From the NCBI GenBank assembly GCA_009760855.2, contig WPIO01000013.1:4420001-4430000 (forward strand): a stretch of 10,000 nucleotides of DNA, read 5' to 3'. The translations under genes were made by a program, and so were the position numbers. The stretch's first letter is position 1. Every line of letters starts with the position of its first letter. The DNA is from Cristatella mucedo. Lineage: Eukaryota > Bryozoa > Phylactolaemata > Cristatellidae. A model generated the notes under the pieces. The model did not search any database, was not told where the DNA came from, and saw nothing but the letters and a program-made list of their open reading frames with translations. Below are positions 1-8,499 of the stretch, one piece after another.

Positions 1-337
1 ATGTCATACGATGCTCTTCTGCACATCAACTTCTTGCCTCTAACATCAATGTTAAGAAGATGACAAAAGTCGCACGACTCGAGCCGCTCGACAGTTGTCA
101 GCTCCAGCGCTCGACTGGTGCACACGACTTCAATGCGATCTCTCCAAGTACGACACGAATGAGTGCTCCAGATGCAAGTCCTTCACAGCTCGTTGCTTCG
201 CTTGCTTTTTTTTTACTCTCTTTGGTCGTAGGCGGCGAGCCTACCAGCGGACAACCCTTCGTTGTGAGCTGGCTGCATGTGGGTTAATAAATGCAGAAAC
301 TCTTACACTGCTATATACACACACAAGGCTGTCGAAT

Positions 338-480
338 ATGCATATATGTGTACATATACATATATAATAAATATATATATATATATATATATTATATACT
401 ATAATATATTATAGACATTATTGATATATATATATATATATATTTATATGCATACATATATGCATACATATACTACTTAC
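338..480. repeat. AT-rich simple repeat block
   Basis: Long runs of alternating T and A (notably 370-392 and 423-442) are interspersed with ATGCATAC-type units. The block is low complexity, with many self-complementary stretches that could extrude cruciforms or hairpins. Confidence 0.9.
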
Positions 481-496
481 ATATATTACACTTCTA

Positions 497-534
497 TACA
501 CACACGCGCGCGCGCACGCGCACGCGCACACACG
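497..534. repeat. alternating purine-pyrimidine CA/CG tract
   Basis: The tract alternates strictly through (CA)n, (CG)n and mixed CA/CG units, ending in CACACACG. Alternating CG/CA is the classic Z-DNA-forming composition. It directly follows the AT-rich block. Confidence 0.85.
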
Positions 535-676
535 AACGAGGCTGTCGAATAGGCTCATATTTACCTTTTCTTTCTGCCTTTGTGAGAAATAGTGGTTATT
601 TAGACGCTTCTACAGCCGAGCAGCTCACTACCTGTGGACTTGCTTCGCTGAGTCGCAGTAGTTCCGTCACGGTTGC

Positions 677-1845
677 CACGTGACGCAAGTGCGCCATCTT
701 TCGGCGTGACAAACTTTCTCGCTTTAATTTGTAGAGATTACCAGTATTGATTGTCTGGCCCCATGGCACTGAGCATAGTGACGCCGAAGCCGAGGAGGAC
801 GCTACACCTTGACCTTGCCGAAGGTAGCACAAACTAGGAAAGTTGGCGGCGGGGTTTAGGCCCGTTGGCCCCTTCTCGTGTGCCACGTGCACGGACACGG
901 GATGTAAAACAAGAAAGGAAGAATTATTTCCGAGGACAGTACAACCACTCTTGCAACTTGCAACAAGCTGGCAAGTGATAGCCGCTAAGGGATGCGTGGT
1001 AGCAAAGCCACTGAAGGGCATTGACATACGACATTGCTAGACACTATTTTGTTCGCATCCTGCATCTGCACTGCAGTATGCTGCTGCAGTGCAAGCTGAG
1101 CACCACCCATGCTCTGCTGCTTTGACAAGCCAGCGACTTGAAGGAAGACCTTTCCAACGACTTTCTCAACACTGGGTCTGTTGAGGGAAGCTGGCAAGCA
1201 GTCACTTAGCAATGCGGCAGCAATGTGTCACGGCTCTTTCGCCTTCACGACGGAATGCCAGATGCATGGCATTCCATGGCGTGCATGGCTGCATGCATGG
1301 AATGCATGGATGGAATGCATGGCTGCCAGTATCCAGCACGATAGGTAGCGATAGGTAATTAAAGGCAGAATCTGCAAGCAAAGACACTGCAGCAGGATAG
1401 TCATACAACGACTTAGGACGGCGTTCATGGAGGGAACCTGGCTTGCACACCTACATGCAAAGAGAAATAGGAAGAAGTCAGTACACGACAGTGCCAACTC
1501 GACACTCGCATCGTTACCCGTGTTCGTCTGCTGTGAATACTTTGGTTGCCACTAAAGAAAGAGCAAGAGGATAGGCAGGTAAGCATCAACGGTCGTTTGA
1601 ATCAACACTCTGCTATCTTTCACTTCTATGGCATGATTGTATTGATTCATTTGCATGACCGTATATAACTCCTCCCGATCAGCCTGTGCAAAAAGATGAA
1701 TCGTTCGGCTAAGTTGCCTAGACAAAAGTGTCACTTGCTGCTGCTGCAGCTGCCTGCTAAGGAATATTGATTACAATTGATCAAGTAAGAGGCCTGCTTG
1801 CCAATCGACTCATCGGATCTGAACCACAAACCACGTGTCACGTGG
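677..1845. promoter_or_regulatory. CACGTG E-box cluster with a palindromic pair
   Basis: CACGTG occurs at 677-682, 884-889, 1832-1837 and 1839-1844. The last two form a perfect 15-base palindrome (CCACGTG T CACGTGG, 1831-1845). CACGTG is bound by bHLH-ZIP factors such as USF, MITF/TFE and MYC/MAX in animals. Whether it acts here, inside a presumed intron, is not shown by the sequence. Confidence 0.3.
1255..1326. repeat. ATGCATGG-type degenerate short repeats
   Basis: ATGCAT and CATGG units recur many times in about 70 bases (for example GGAATGCATGG and CTGCATGCATGG), with variable spacing and local palindromes. It looks like a decayed tandem array rather than a functional site. Confidence 0.7.
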
Positions 1846-2306
1846 CTCCACGATGTCTTGATGGCTCATCACATCACAGCCCCATTGCCTACAACTCACC
1901 TACTCCCTACTGCCTCGATGACTCATCCCCACGTTGCCCCCCATCCTTCGCACTGGGTACCGATTCTCAATTATCCTTACTTTTTTGGCCTGTGCTTTGA
2001 TGCAAATTACAAAAATGGCCCAGTGTCTCTACCCGATAGTGATTAATGATTTTTTTTCTGCTAGATACACTGTTCCATCTACCTAGTTGCATTTTTTTTT
2101 CGCAAGAGCCCCATACGTATGCTTCTCTCTTTTTTTCACATTGATTATGGTTACTGGCTACCTGTTTCCAGCTTCAAGCGTGCCAAGAGTGATGTTTCCT
2201 GCCTAGTTATCCGGCAGAGCTTCTTTCTTTATCAGATTGAATGCAGTGCCAGACTTCCTATATGGGCTTCAGCCCACCTGCCGGGACCTCAGCTCAAAAT
2301 GCATCG

Positions 2307-2345
2307 GTCCGACGTCACTATACAGTACAGTCCGATGTCACTATA
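2307..2345 (+). repeat. two-copy 16-base tandem repeat
   Basis: GTCCGACGTCACTATA (2307-2322) recurs with one change (C to T) at 2330-2345, a 23-base period. The first copy contains the palindrome GACGTC. Confidence 0.85.
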
Positions 2346-2544
2346 TGGTTCAAGCGCCCGTAAAAGTGCAAGCTGAGTAGCGATTGCAGCCTCTGATGCC
2401 AATCGGTAGTAGATGTATTGGTTGCAGCTCGGAAGCCAACTGCTAGCCAGCAGAGTAAACGAGGAGTCAGTTCGAGCACAAAAGTGGAAATTTTATGCCC
2501 TGTGCATGCTGGGCACTGTGGAACAGTAGTCTCACAAGCTCAAT

Positions 2545-2765
2545 CGATAATAATAACAATAATAGTATTTACATAACGCCCTAAGAGAACTATATATCTT
2601 TCTAAGCACTTCGTATATGCAGAAGAGGAACTTGTTCATTGATTAGCCATAACTTGAGCACACTATCAGCACACATAGCATAAAAGAACAATTCACACAG
2701 ATCGGAGCAAATACTGTGAAAAAAGGATGGGATTCAGCTTCTTTTTAAATATCGTCAAGTCAGGG

Positions 2766-2849
<84 letters not shown>

Positions 2850-3095
2850 CCAGTCGGTAGTGAGTTCTAGGCGTTGGAAGCATATTAATTAAAGGCACGC
2901 CCTCAAAGGATTGAGGTTATTAGATGTACTGCAAACGACTTGAGTCAGAAAAGGGAATGGTATGATGCAAGCCTGACGATGTGAAGTACTTCGGACATGT
3001 AGGTCAGAGCAAGAGAATGAAGGGGCCTAAAGAGAGTGACAGAACCTTGAAGGCGAAATGTGACTTGATGGGGAGCCAGAGATAGAACAATGGTC
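2545..3095 (-). mobile_element. LINE copy D, decayed, split by a (TC)n microsatellite
   Basis: Read on the minus strand from about 3080, it encodes WLPIKS, then FKVLSLSFRPLHSLALTYMSEV. A diverged stretch follows, aligned to copy A by CTTTTCTGACTC and CTCAATCCTTTGAGG, then bases matching the WNSLPT block (CCTAGAACTCACTACCGACT), then the microsatellite. After it come PDLTIFKKKL, a stop, a 3' UTR, the tail hairpin region (2578-2614) and an imperfect ATT run (2547-2567). Substitutions are many, so this copy is older than A to C or belongs to a related subfamily. It is in sense orientation relative to SCPx. It may extend right to about 3270, where a weak D-x-C-x-S signature sits at the distance expected for the DYCNS motif. 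Confidence 0.75.
2768..2846 (+). repeat. (TC)n microsatellite
   Basis: 79 bases of uninterrupted TC on the plus strand. In the sense of the SCPx transcript it is (GA)n. It lies inside LINE copy D, between bases matching the WNSLPT block and the codons for PDLTIFK. Confidence 0.97.
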
Positions 3096-4261
3096 CATAA
3101 AGCCAAAGATTACACGATCGTTCCACAAATTTTCAGCACAACTATTCGTCACCCAGTCTCAAGGCGAACGATGCATTTCGGTTGTTCTAAATTTCAAAAT
3201 TGCTGGGCATGGTTAATAACCAGGTATTTCATCTACCACGGCAATCGCTAGAACAGCAGTCACTCTGCCAATCCTAGTAGATCCAGGGGTCGCAGGCATG
3301 CACCGAGTGCTTGCTCAACAGCACTGCTAGCAGACCTCCAAGAAATGGGGACACCAGTAAGTCAACGCTCCAAAAAAGTAGTTGATCCCCAGAGTTACAG
3401 CTGTCCTTGAATAGCACAACTATGGTCTATGGTCTCCTATTTCTAATGCAACGTGCTCAGCAGTCACTCAGTCAAGTATGCAGCTGAGGAAGCGAATTCC
3501 AAAGTATAAAACCAACAATGAATCCAGCGTACAGGAATGATCATAGGCTGAAGTGCAACAGTAGAAAGTGGCTATGCATACCATTGGAACAAGCGAAGTA
3601 GGAGGCAGTACTAAAGACTCTTCCTTAAGAGGCATAATTCTATGAGGGCAGACAAAAAACTAAACTATCTATCAACGAATTTAAGGAAGCAGAAGGCTCG
3701 CATAAGTCGACTAAACGAGGTTACAAAGACAAGGGTTTGAGGCAGCCCACCTCACCCAGGATAGGCTCCCACACAATGTCTTTAAATGGGATTGGTGCTT
3801 CACCAACGACACGATAGTAACAGTCTCGGAAATCTCAAACTCTCATACCCCAACAGTTTGCAAAAAACGCCTGCCTGAAATCACAAATAAAGAAAGGCAG
3901 AGATAACAGACCCATCACCTGCTGAGCAAAGTCACAAGAATTTCAACAAACCGCATCGGGATCAAGCATGATCTCGTAACCCCAGTAATTGCACAAGTTA
4001 AATCTACTCTCACTGTAAACCGAACGGCAGTTACATTGAAAGTGCACTTATGAAGCCATAGCTAAAACTCTGCTTCTGAGCAGCTGACACAGATTGATCC
4101 ACGCATAGACTCCATAAGATATGGTGAATGGCTGTCTTCAAAAAGCCTCGATGATGAAGTAGATTTCAAACTAGGCCATTTTACTAAAGCATACTCGACG
4201 CCTAAGCAGATCTCGTGGAAAGTTCGGTAGCTAAAAGTGTATTGAGGATGTAGCTCAAGTA
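3096..4261. other. stretch without recognised gene, possibly decayed LINE
   Basis: If copy D were long, the upstream reverse-transcriptase domain would fall here on the minus strand. I could not identify a YADD-type catalytic motif or other convincing RT block, so the stretch is either too decayed or unrelated. No other gene is evident. Confidence 0.5.
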
Positions 4262-4402
4262 TACAATGAAATATACAATTCATTTGTATACGACCTAAGA
4301 GAACTTAATCACTACACAGGAGCTTCACACATGCAGCAGTGCTCGAGCTCACGACCTGGGTCGTACAAAGCGGGTGCCTATACCCCTGGGCCAAGCCAGG
4401 GT
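4262..4402 (-). mobile_element. tRNA-derived SINE with a LINE-like tail
   Basis: On the minus strand, TGGCCCAGGGG (4393-4383) fits the pol III A box (TRGYNNARNNG) at every position. A degenerate B box, AGCTCGAGCAC (4349-4339), starts 44 bases later, the spacing of a tRNA. The stretch GTATAGGCACCCGCTTTGTA and then CCAGGTCGTGAGCTCGAG resembles the heads of many tRNA SINEs. The tRNA-length head ends near 4329. The next 38 bases (4328-4291) match the LINE 3' end (copy C, 8706-8743) at 29 positions without gaps, including an uninterrupted run GATTAAGTTCTCT. An AT-rich end follows. The acceptor stem does not pair, so this is not a functional tRNA gene. Ends are approximate and no target-site duplication was found. 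Confidence 0.7.
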
Positions 4403-4738
4403 CGGGCTATTCTTTAAGAAAGCAGCTAAAAAAAGTCGTAGCAATCTTCTGGAAAATGGGCCCATGACCAGCACCGGAAAATAGACAGCATAACAACTGA
4501 TAATAGTCGAAGGACGGTCCACAGTATCGCACCTGCACAGGTAATGCAACAGCTGCCGACAGTTTATAACAGGAATAGAATGACAGCTAACCCCTAATTA
4601 AAAAGAACTCACTCGACAGCTAATATGGCTACAAATGGCTCAACTAGTCAGTCATAAGAAAAGCAGCACTTCATCTATTTCGCCGTGTCTCACAGAAAAG
4701 CTGAGCCATTCGAGAAGTAATACGTACACTAGAGGCCA

Positions 4739-4740
<2 letters not shown>
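4403..4740. other. stretch without recognised gene
   Basis: Mixed-composition sequence with no motif I recognise. A minus-strand open frame (4549-4349) overlaps the SINE head and is taken as chance. Confidence 0.6.

Positions 4741-4804
<64 letters not shown>
4741..4804 (+). repeat. (CA)n microsatellite, 32 units
   Basis: An uninterrupted CA run. It is (UG)n in the SCPx pre-mRNA sense, about 415 bases downstream of the exon 4 donor. Confidence 0.97.
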
Positions 4805-4805
<1 letters not shown>

Positions 4806-4856
4806 CAATGATGAGAATACAATTAGAAGAGCGAATGCAAATGTGGATGACAGAAA

Positions 4857-5022
<166 letters not shown>

Positions 5023-5158
5023 GAATACAAGATATGATGGCAGAAGAAGAGAAAGCAGACTGAGGGAGGACAAAGAGCAAGACGACAGAGCAGATACGCA
5101 GGTCAGAGCTGAATCGAGGGCGATCGCACGGTGCTCCATCGCTGCGAGAGCGAGGGGG

Positions 5159-5200
5159 GCTGGCTGAGCAGCAGCTGAGGCGCTGGCTGAGCAGCAGCTG
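5159..5200 (+). repeat. 19-base tandem duplication near the exon 4 donor
   Basis: GCTGGCTGAGCAGCAGCTG occurs exactly at 5159-5177 and again at 5182-5200, a 23-base period. It ends 18 bases inside intron 4 from the exon 4 donor. Confidence 0.95.
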
Positions 5201-5218
5201 CTCGGCGGTCCTGCTGAC

Positions 5219-5368
5219 CTGCATCCAGCGCCTTCCTCTGCCAGACCGAGTGCCTCGTACATGAACAGCTCATTGCAAGCAAAGCAGTCGTGCACCTCAA
5301 GCACTTGGACGTCTGCAGCAGTGAGGCCACTGTCCGAGTAGCACCTCTTTGCAGCTTCCCTGGCCATT
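5219..5368 (-). CDS. SCP2: SCPx exon 4 (residues 275-324, HDCF motif)
   Basis: The acceptor GGCCGTTTCAG|A completes the glycine codon begun in exon 3 and reads [29 protein letters not shown] and [16 protein letters not shown] (301-304) is the diagnostic second catalytic motif of SCP2-type thiolases. Similarity to the family ends at EEGAGC, where a donor GCAG|GTCAGC (phase 2) is present. Beyond it the frame stays open for a long way, but only through low-complexity sequence and a CT repeat. I therefore end the exon at 5219. The next expected residues (an L-V-D-x-G-D-type block) are not found further left in this window. Confidence 0.88.
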
Positions 5369-8025
5369 CTGAAACGGCCGTTCAAACGAAGCAGTAAAAA
5401 CACGGTCACAAAGCAGGACTACCGGGCGGCAGCACAAGCACGCTTCCGGTATGTACGATTGGCAAGAAGACCGTGACCGCTGGACCGGTAGTGAATGCTT
5501 GAAAAAACCAATACCGTTGCCATCCAGCCATACACCATTGCTACCGAGTCTGCCAGTGACTCTCAGCAATAATTCTGCCCGAGTGGGGGGGGGGGGGGTT
5601 CTAGGCCACAATTTACCGATGCCTAACCGATCTACCTGGCTCCCAGTCAAGCAACGCATCAACTTCAAGGTTTTGTCACTCACTCACTTTAATAATAATA
5701 ATAATAATGCACTTGATAAAGTGTCCTCAGAGAACTCAATCTCTTTCTAGGCGCTTTACACTTACTGCAAAGGAAACACGGTCGAATAGTGAGTGGTATC
5801 ATGCTTGATAAACAACATGAATAACATGGTTAGGGGTGACATGCACAGGGTCAGCATGCAAGTGTGGTTAGTGGCAGCATGCACCGCGTCACACACATAA
5901 GCATATAATGGACGAGTCACAGGGACCCACTCACTGCGTTTCATTCCATAAATAGTTGCGTTTCAGGTCCCTTCATTCTTTGGCTCCAGCCTACCTATAA
6001 GATCTACTCCTCCACCAGCCTAAGCATCGTACCACCTGCTTTTCGGAATCTAACTGCTTCACCATACATTGTACAAACCTCAAATCCTATGGAGACCGTG
6101 CATTTAGTTCGTATGCTCCCAAAGCCTGGAACTCACTCCCGACTAGCATCACACCATCTCCTGACTTGTCCACATTTAAAAACGCACCTATTTAGGACAG
6201 CATTTAGTGGGTCCCTGTGATTCATCCTTTATGTGCTTATGGATGCTGACACTGTGCACGCTGCCATAAATCACACTTGCATGCTGACCCTGTGCATGTC
6301 ACCCCTAACCATGCTATTCTTGTTGTTTATTGAACATGCTAACACTAACCATTCGATCGTGCTTCCTTTGCAGCAATTGTAAAGCGACTAGAAAGAGATT
6401 GAGTTCTCTGAGGGTACTTGCTTTATCAAATATATTACTACTATTGTTATCATTATTATCTACTGCAGACAACTCTAGCCTGCGACCGACAGAGACCAAA
6501 ATGCCACGAAAACTTTTGGGACCACGAATGCAGGTCGGTCAGGTCACCACGTCATCATGCAACCAGCAGTTGCAGGCAAGCAAAGGTCGGCCGTGTGACG
6601 ATCGTGTCTCCAGATCTGCACCACTCGCCCGGCTCATGCAGCTCATCGCAGCTGGGCAACACACGATGTCAGGCAGCTTACCCATAGCCAGAGAGGTAAA
6701 GGAAGCTCTTGCTAAAGGATGAAGGCAAATCAGTTACCATGTGCTGCGCAATGATCTCAACCGCCTTCGGCCAGATGTTTTGCTTTTCAACGAAGCTCCT
6801 ACTGCAGAGAACAGCTGCGGCCCCACCGTCGGCCGTCGGTGCTGACATGCCGGCAGTGATGGGATAGCAGAGAGGGTGAGCAGAAAGCACGTCCCTCGAA
6901 GTGAGGCGAGACTGGACTGCTGCCCTTTTGTTGCTTGCACCCTGATGGCGATTCTTGAATGCGATGTCTACAAAATCCTGCTGCACACACTCCGGATATT
7001 TCTGCATATATTCGCGAGCACCGTAAGCAAACAGCTTAATGACGTCAGATGTTATGTGATTCATGTCGGCTCTTACGAGGCCGGCTTCGGCGCCGATGTC
7101 GACCAAGTGGTCCATGTGACGTTTGGTAGGCGCTTCTTTGTCAGAGTAGCGCTGCGACAAACCTCGCTCCATTTTCTCAAATCCTGTCACGGGACAGATG
7201 CAAAAGCGTGCTGAACAGGTTCAAAACGACAAGCACTTGCAGTAACAATGAGGCAGCCTTCGGATGCAACGTCAGTGTCATTAGGATGATTCATTAAGAG
7301 GAAACCTTGCACGAGGCTCGAATAATAACAGATGTAATAATGGACTGCACGGCAGCTGTCGATTAACTCAAGCAGATGCGAAACCGAGGTGCAGTGTTTA
7401 CCGTGTATTCTAACATGCAGCCTCGAGGGTGCGTACGCTTGTTTCGTGAACACTAGCTTCAAGTGCCCAGCAGCCTTAAATTTATCAAAAGGTAGGGGGC
7501 ATGAATAAACAGCTTTGCAACTTACGGGCGAGCCCGGACACCGCCCGATTGGCGGAGCGCAATAATTAGGAGCTCCGTGCGATTGCACAAGTAACTGCGC
7601 GAGCCATCACCGACCTAACGCCAGCACGCAGTCGTATCCACTTTTCACGAGCGTTGCAGCGAGCATCAGCGCAGAAGATCCAGAGGAGCAATTGTTATTC
7701 ACGTTGAAGACGGGGACGCCCGTTAAACCCAGCTCGTACACCGCTCTCTGACCGCAGGTGGGCTCTCCGTAGCAGTAGCTAGCAATCACCGCCTGCACAG
7801 CTTGGTAGCTGAGACCCGAATCCTTCAGCGCGTCGGTACCTACACAGACAGTCGGGTGGCCGTCAGCGGCCGCAGATCCCGCAACGTGTCGGCTACGGCC
7901 ACAGCCAAAGACGAAGCGAGGCAATTACCAGCTTCTCTACCCATGTCCATGTAGTCCCACGACTTTGTCTGCGGTCTTTCGAATTTAGTCATTCCCACTC
8001 CCACTACGTACACGGGCGGGTTCAT
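5219..8025 (-). CDS. SCP2: SCPx-type 3-ketoacyl-CoA thiolase gene, 5' part (four exons)
   Basis: Joining 8025-7929, 7839-7615, 7183-6682 and 5368-5219 gives 974 coding bases, an open frame of 324 codons plus two bases. SCPx is a peroxisomal thiolase that cleaves 3-oxoacyl-CoA of branched chains and bile-acid-type side chains; in animals it is usually fused to a C-terminal SCP2 lipid-transfer domain. Seen here: VVGVGMTKF (residues 7-15), CGQRAVY (61-67), [10 protein letters not shown] with the presumed nucleophile Cys83 (CxS motif), TADGGAAA (224-231), TDLPSSF (258-264) and HDCF (301-304), the signature that replaces NEAF in SCP2-type thiolases. All introns obey GT-AG and phases match. The GHP and CxG motifs, the SCP2 domain and the stop codon are not found, so the gene should continue past the left edge. 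Intron 4 cannot be closed in this window. A truncated pseudogene is possible, but the four exons show no damage. The symbol is given at family level. Confidence 0.9.
5585..5598 (+). repeat. G14 homopolymer
   Basis: Fourteen consecutive G on the plus strand (C on the SCPx sense strand), within intron 3 just before LINE copy A. Confidence 0.97.
5612..6462 (+). mobile_element. LINE copy A, CR1/L2-like 3' fragment, interrupted
   Basis: Two segments of one reverse-transcriptase ORF C terminus flank an insertion. The first (about 5612-5687) reads [18 protein letters not shown]. The second (from about 5960) reads [12 protein letters not shown], then [19 protein letters not shown] and SPDLSTFK, the hallmark ending of many CR1/L2-type LINE proteins. 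A TAA at 5998-6000 breaks the frame, and an extra A in the run at 6178-6182 shifts it. Without that base the frame would end [12 protein letters not shown] and a TGA. A 3' UTR follows, with a hairpin near 6380-6423 and an ATT-rich tail to about 6462. The copy is dead and 5'-truncated, in intron 3, antisense to SCPx. The left edge is uncertain by some tens of bases. Confidence 0.85.
5688..5935 (-). mobile_element. LINE copy B, 3' end nested in copy A
   Basis: Read on the minus strand, this is the 3' UTR of the same family. It runs from about GTGGGTCCCTGTGA through CTTGCATGCTGACCCTGTGC and CCTTTGCAG, then GTAAAGCGCCTAGAAAGAGA with the hairpin, and ends in seven ATT units (plus-strand AAT run 5691-5708). 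It aligns along its length with copies A and C. It splits the A ORF between the codons for LSLTH and FRSLH. CACTCACT occurs at both edges and may be the target-site duplication, although the LINE itself supplies part of the right-hand match. The residual bases 5936-5958 repeat GCGTTTCA and are unexplained. Confidence 0.85.
6682..7183 (-). CDS. SCP2: SCPx exon 3 (residues 108-275, central thiolase segment)
   Basis: The acceptor CCCGTGACAG|GA restores the glycine codon and continues FEKM (109-112), which follows LALG in SCPx proteins. The exon encodes the long central segment, including the cover-loop region, [24 protein letters not shown] (221-231), the segment [17 protein letters not shown], and a last complete stretch LYLSGYG. 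The donor is TATGG|GTAAGC, a strong consensus, with exit phase 2. The family often has one or two cysteines just before the T-x-D-G block; here the residues are S-A. That is a substitution at a position that varies, not a sign of decay. At 502 bases it is the largest exon. Confidence 0.93.
7184..7614 (-). other. SCPx intron 2
   Basis: This 431-base intron has GT (GTCGGT) and AG (GTGACAG) ends and a pyrimidine-leaning run before the acceptor. I see no gene, mobile-element end or simple repeat in it. It is unique-looking sequence of mixed composition. Confidence 0.85.
7615..7839 (-). CDS. SCP2: SCPx exon 2 (residues 33-108, nucleophile loop)
   Basis: The acceptor TGTGTAG at 7846-7840 leads into the codons for [12 protein letters not shown]. 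The exon carries [18 protein letters not shown] and then [11 protein letters not shown], where Cys83 is the thiolase nucleophile by family analogy. It ends at CVLALG with donor TTAG|GTCGGT (phase 1). Its length of 225 bases keeps the same phase at both ends, so skipping it would preserve the frame but remove the catalytic cysteine. Confidence 0.93.
7929..8025 (-). CDS. SCP2: SCPx exon 1 (start codon, residues 1-33)
   Basis: The exon begins at an ATG (8025-8023) in the context GAGCC-ATG-A with a purine at -3. It encodes [15 protein letters not shown] and ends in REAG, matching the SCPx N terminus in which a short variable leader precedes VVGVGMTKF. The donor is GCTG|GTAATT, so the exon ends after base 1 of codon 33. 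Reading through gives a frame unrelated to the family. Intron 1 is only 89 bases (7840-7928) and ends TCTGTGTAG. No peroxisomal PTS2-like sequence is evident at the N terminus; in this family targeting normally lies at the C terminus, outside the window. Confidence 0.9.
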
Positions 8026-8499
8026 GGCTCACTGCGGTCCTCGAGCAACGGAGGAGGGGTAAGGAAGTAAACATTAGCCGAGTTTCGCATGGATTCGCTG
8101 TAAGCAAATTAAACAAGGGGGCGGCCTGCCCGTGCGGTATTCCCGTATACACTCTGCAGCTACCGCGAGCACCCACCAGGCGCCCGCGATTTATTTTTTT
8201 TTATCAAAATTGTACAAATATCACTCCCTGATTTTAAAAGGAGAGTGTGAAAGAAAAGGTGACAGGAAAATGTGGCTTTCGTCGGATAATGCCTCCCAAT
8301 CTGGCTGCTCTGCGATGTTAGGTTATAGCCGCGCGACGCTCGCTAGTTCGTGTTTCGGCAGCACAACGCCGCCTAAATTATGCAAAGACCTCAAGCTTGA
8401 AATACGCCAACAATAAAAACACAGCGGCGCTCGGTACTCTGAACGCAGCGTTAGCAGCAACACCCCGGTAGAAACAGGACACAAAATAGCCTCTTTACA
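8026..8499 (-). promoter_or_regulatory. SCPx 5' flank (UTR and proximal promoter region)
   Basis: This lies immediately upstream of the ATG. It holds a pyrimidine-rich stretch on the transcribed strand near 8041-8075, a T-rich run at 8191-8203 and otherwise mixed sequence. I cannot place a TATA box or initiator with confidence. A transcription start in this interval is inferred only from position, and a further upstream noncoding exon is possible. Confidence 0.35.

Larger units (their letters stand above)
536..2544. other. stretch without recognised gene
   Basis: Several short open frames exist on both strands, but none has recognisable family motifs, consistent splice borders or codon character that I could support. 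Apart from the E-boxes and small repeats listed separately I see nothing in it. The region is presumed intronic. Confidence 0.6.
5369..6681 (-). other. SCPx intron 3, largely filled by LINE sequence
   Basis: This 1,313-base intron lies between donor GTAAGC and acceptor TTTCAG. About 5610-6462 is a LINE fragment on the opposite strand with a second LINE 3' end nested in it. The flanks 5369-5609 and 6463-6681 show no gene that I can support. The flank near exon 4 has a run of 14 G (5585-5598) on the plus strand. Confidence 0.85.

Noticed and set aside
980-1027. Minus-strand FATTHPLAAI, faintly resembling the GHPLGATG catalytic block
   Set aside because: The key glycines are missing and there is no surrounding family sequence. 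A chance match is more likely than an exon.
985-1212. Minus-strand frame with GGAQLALQQH, vaguely like the GAKLALQHN block near the C terminus of SCPx thiolases
   Set aside because: Similarity ends after a few residues. The expected glycine-rich continuation with the CxG-region residues is absent, and the flanks show no fitting splice sites.
4329-4400. A functional tRNA gene on the minus strand
   Set aside because: The A box and spacing fit, but the acceptor ends do not pair and the B box is degenerate. A SINE head is the better reading.
4351-4401. Two neighbouring inverted repeats (ACGACC/GGTCGT and CCCTGG/CCAGGG) as a possible operator or terminator
   Set aside because: They fall inside the tRNA-like SINE head and are better explained as part of it.
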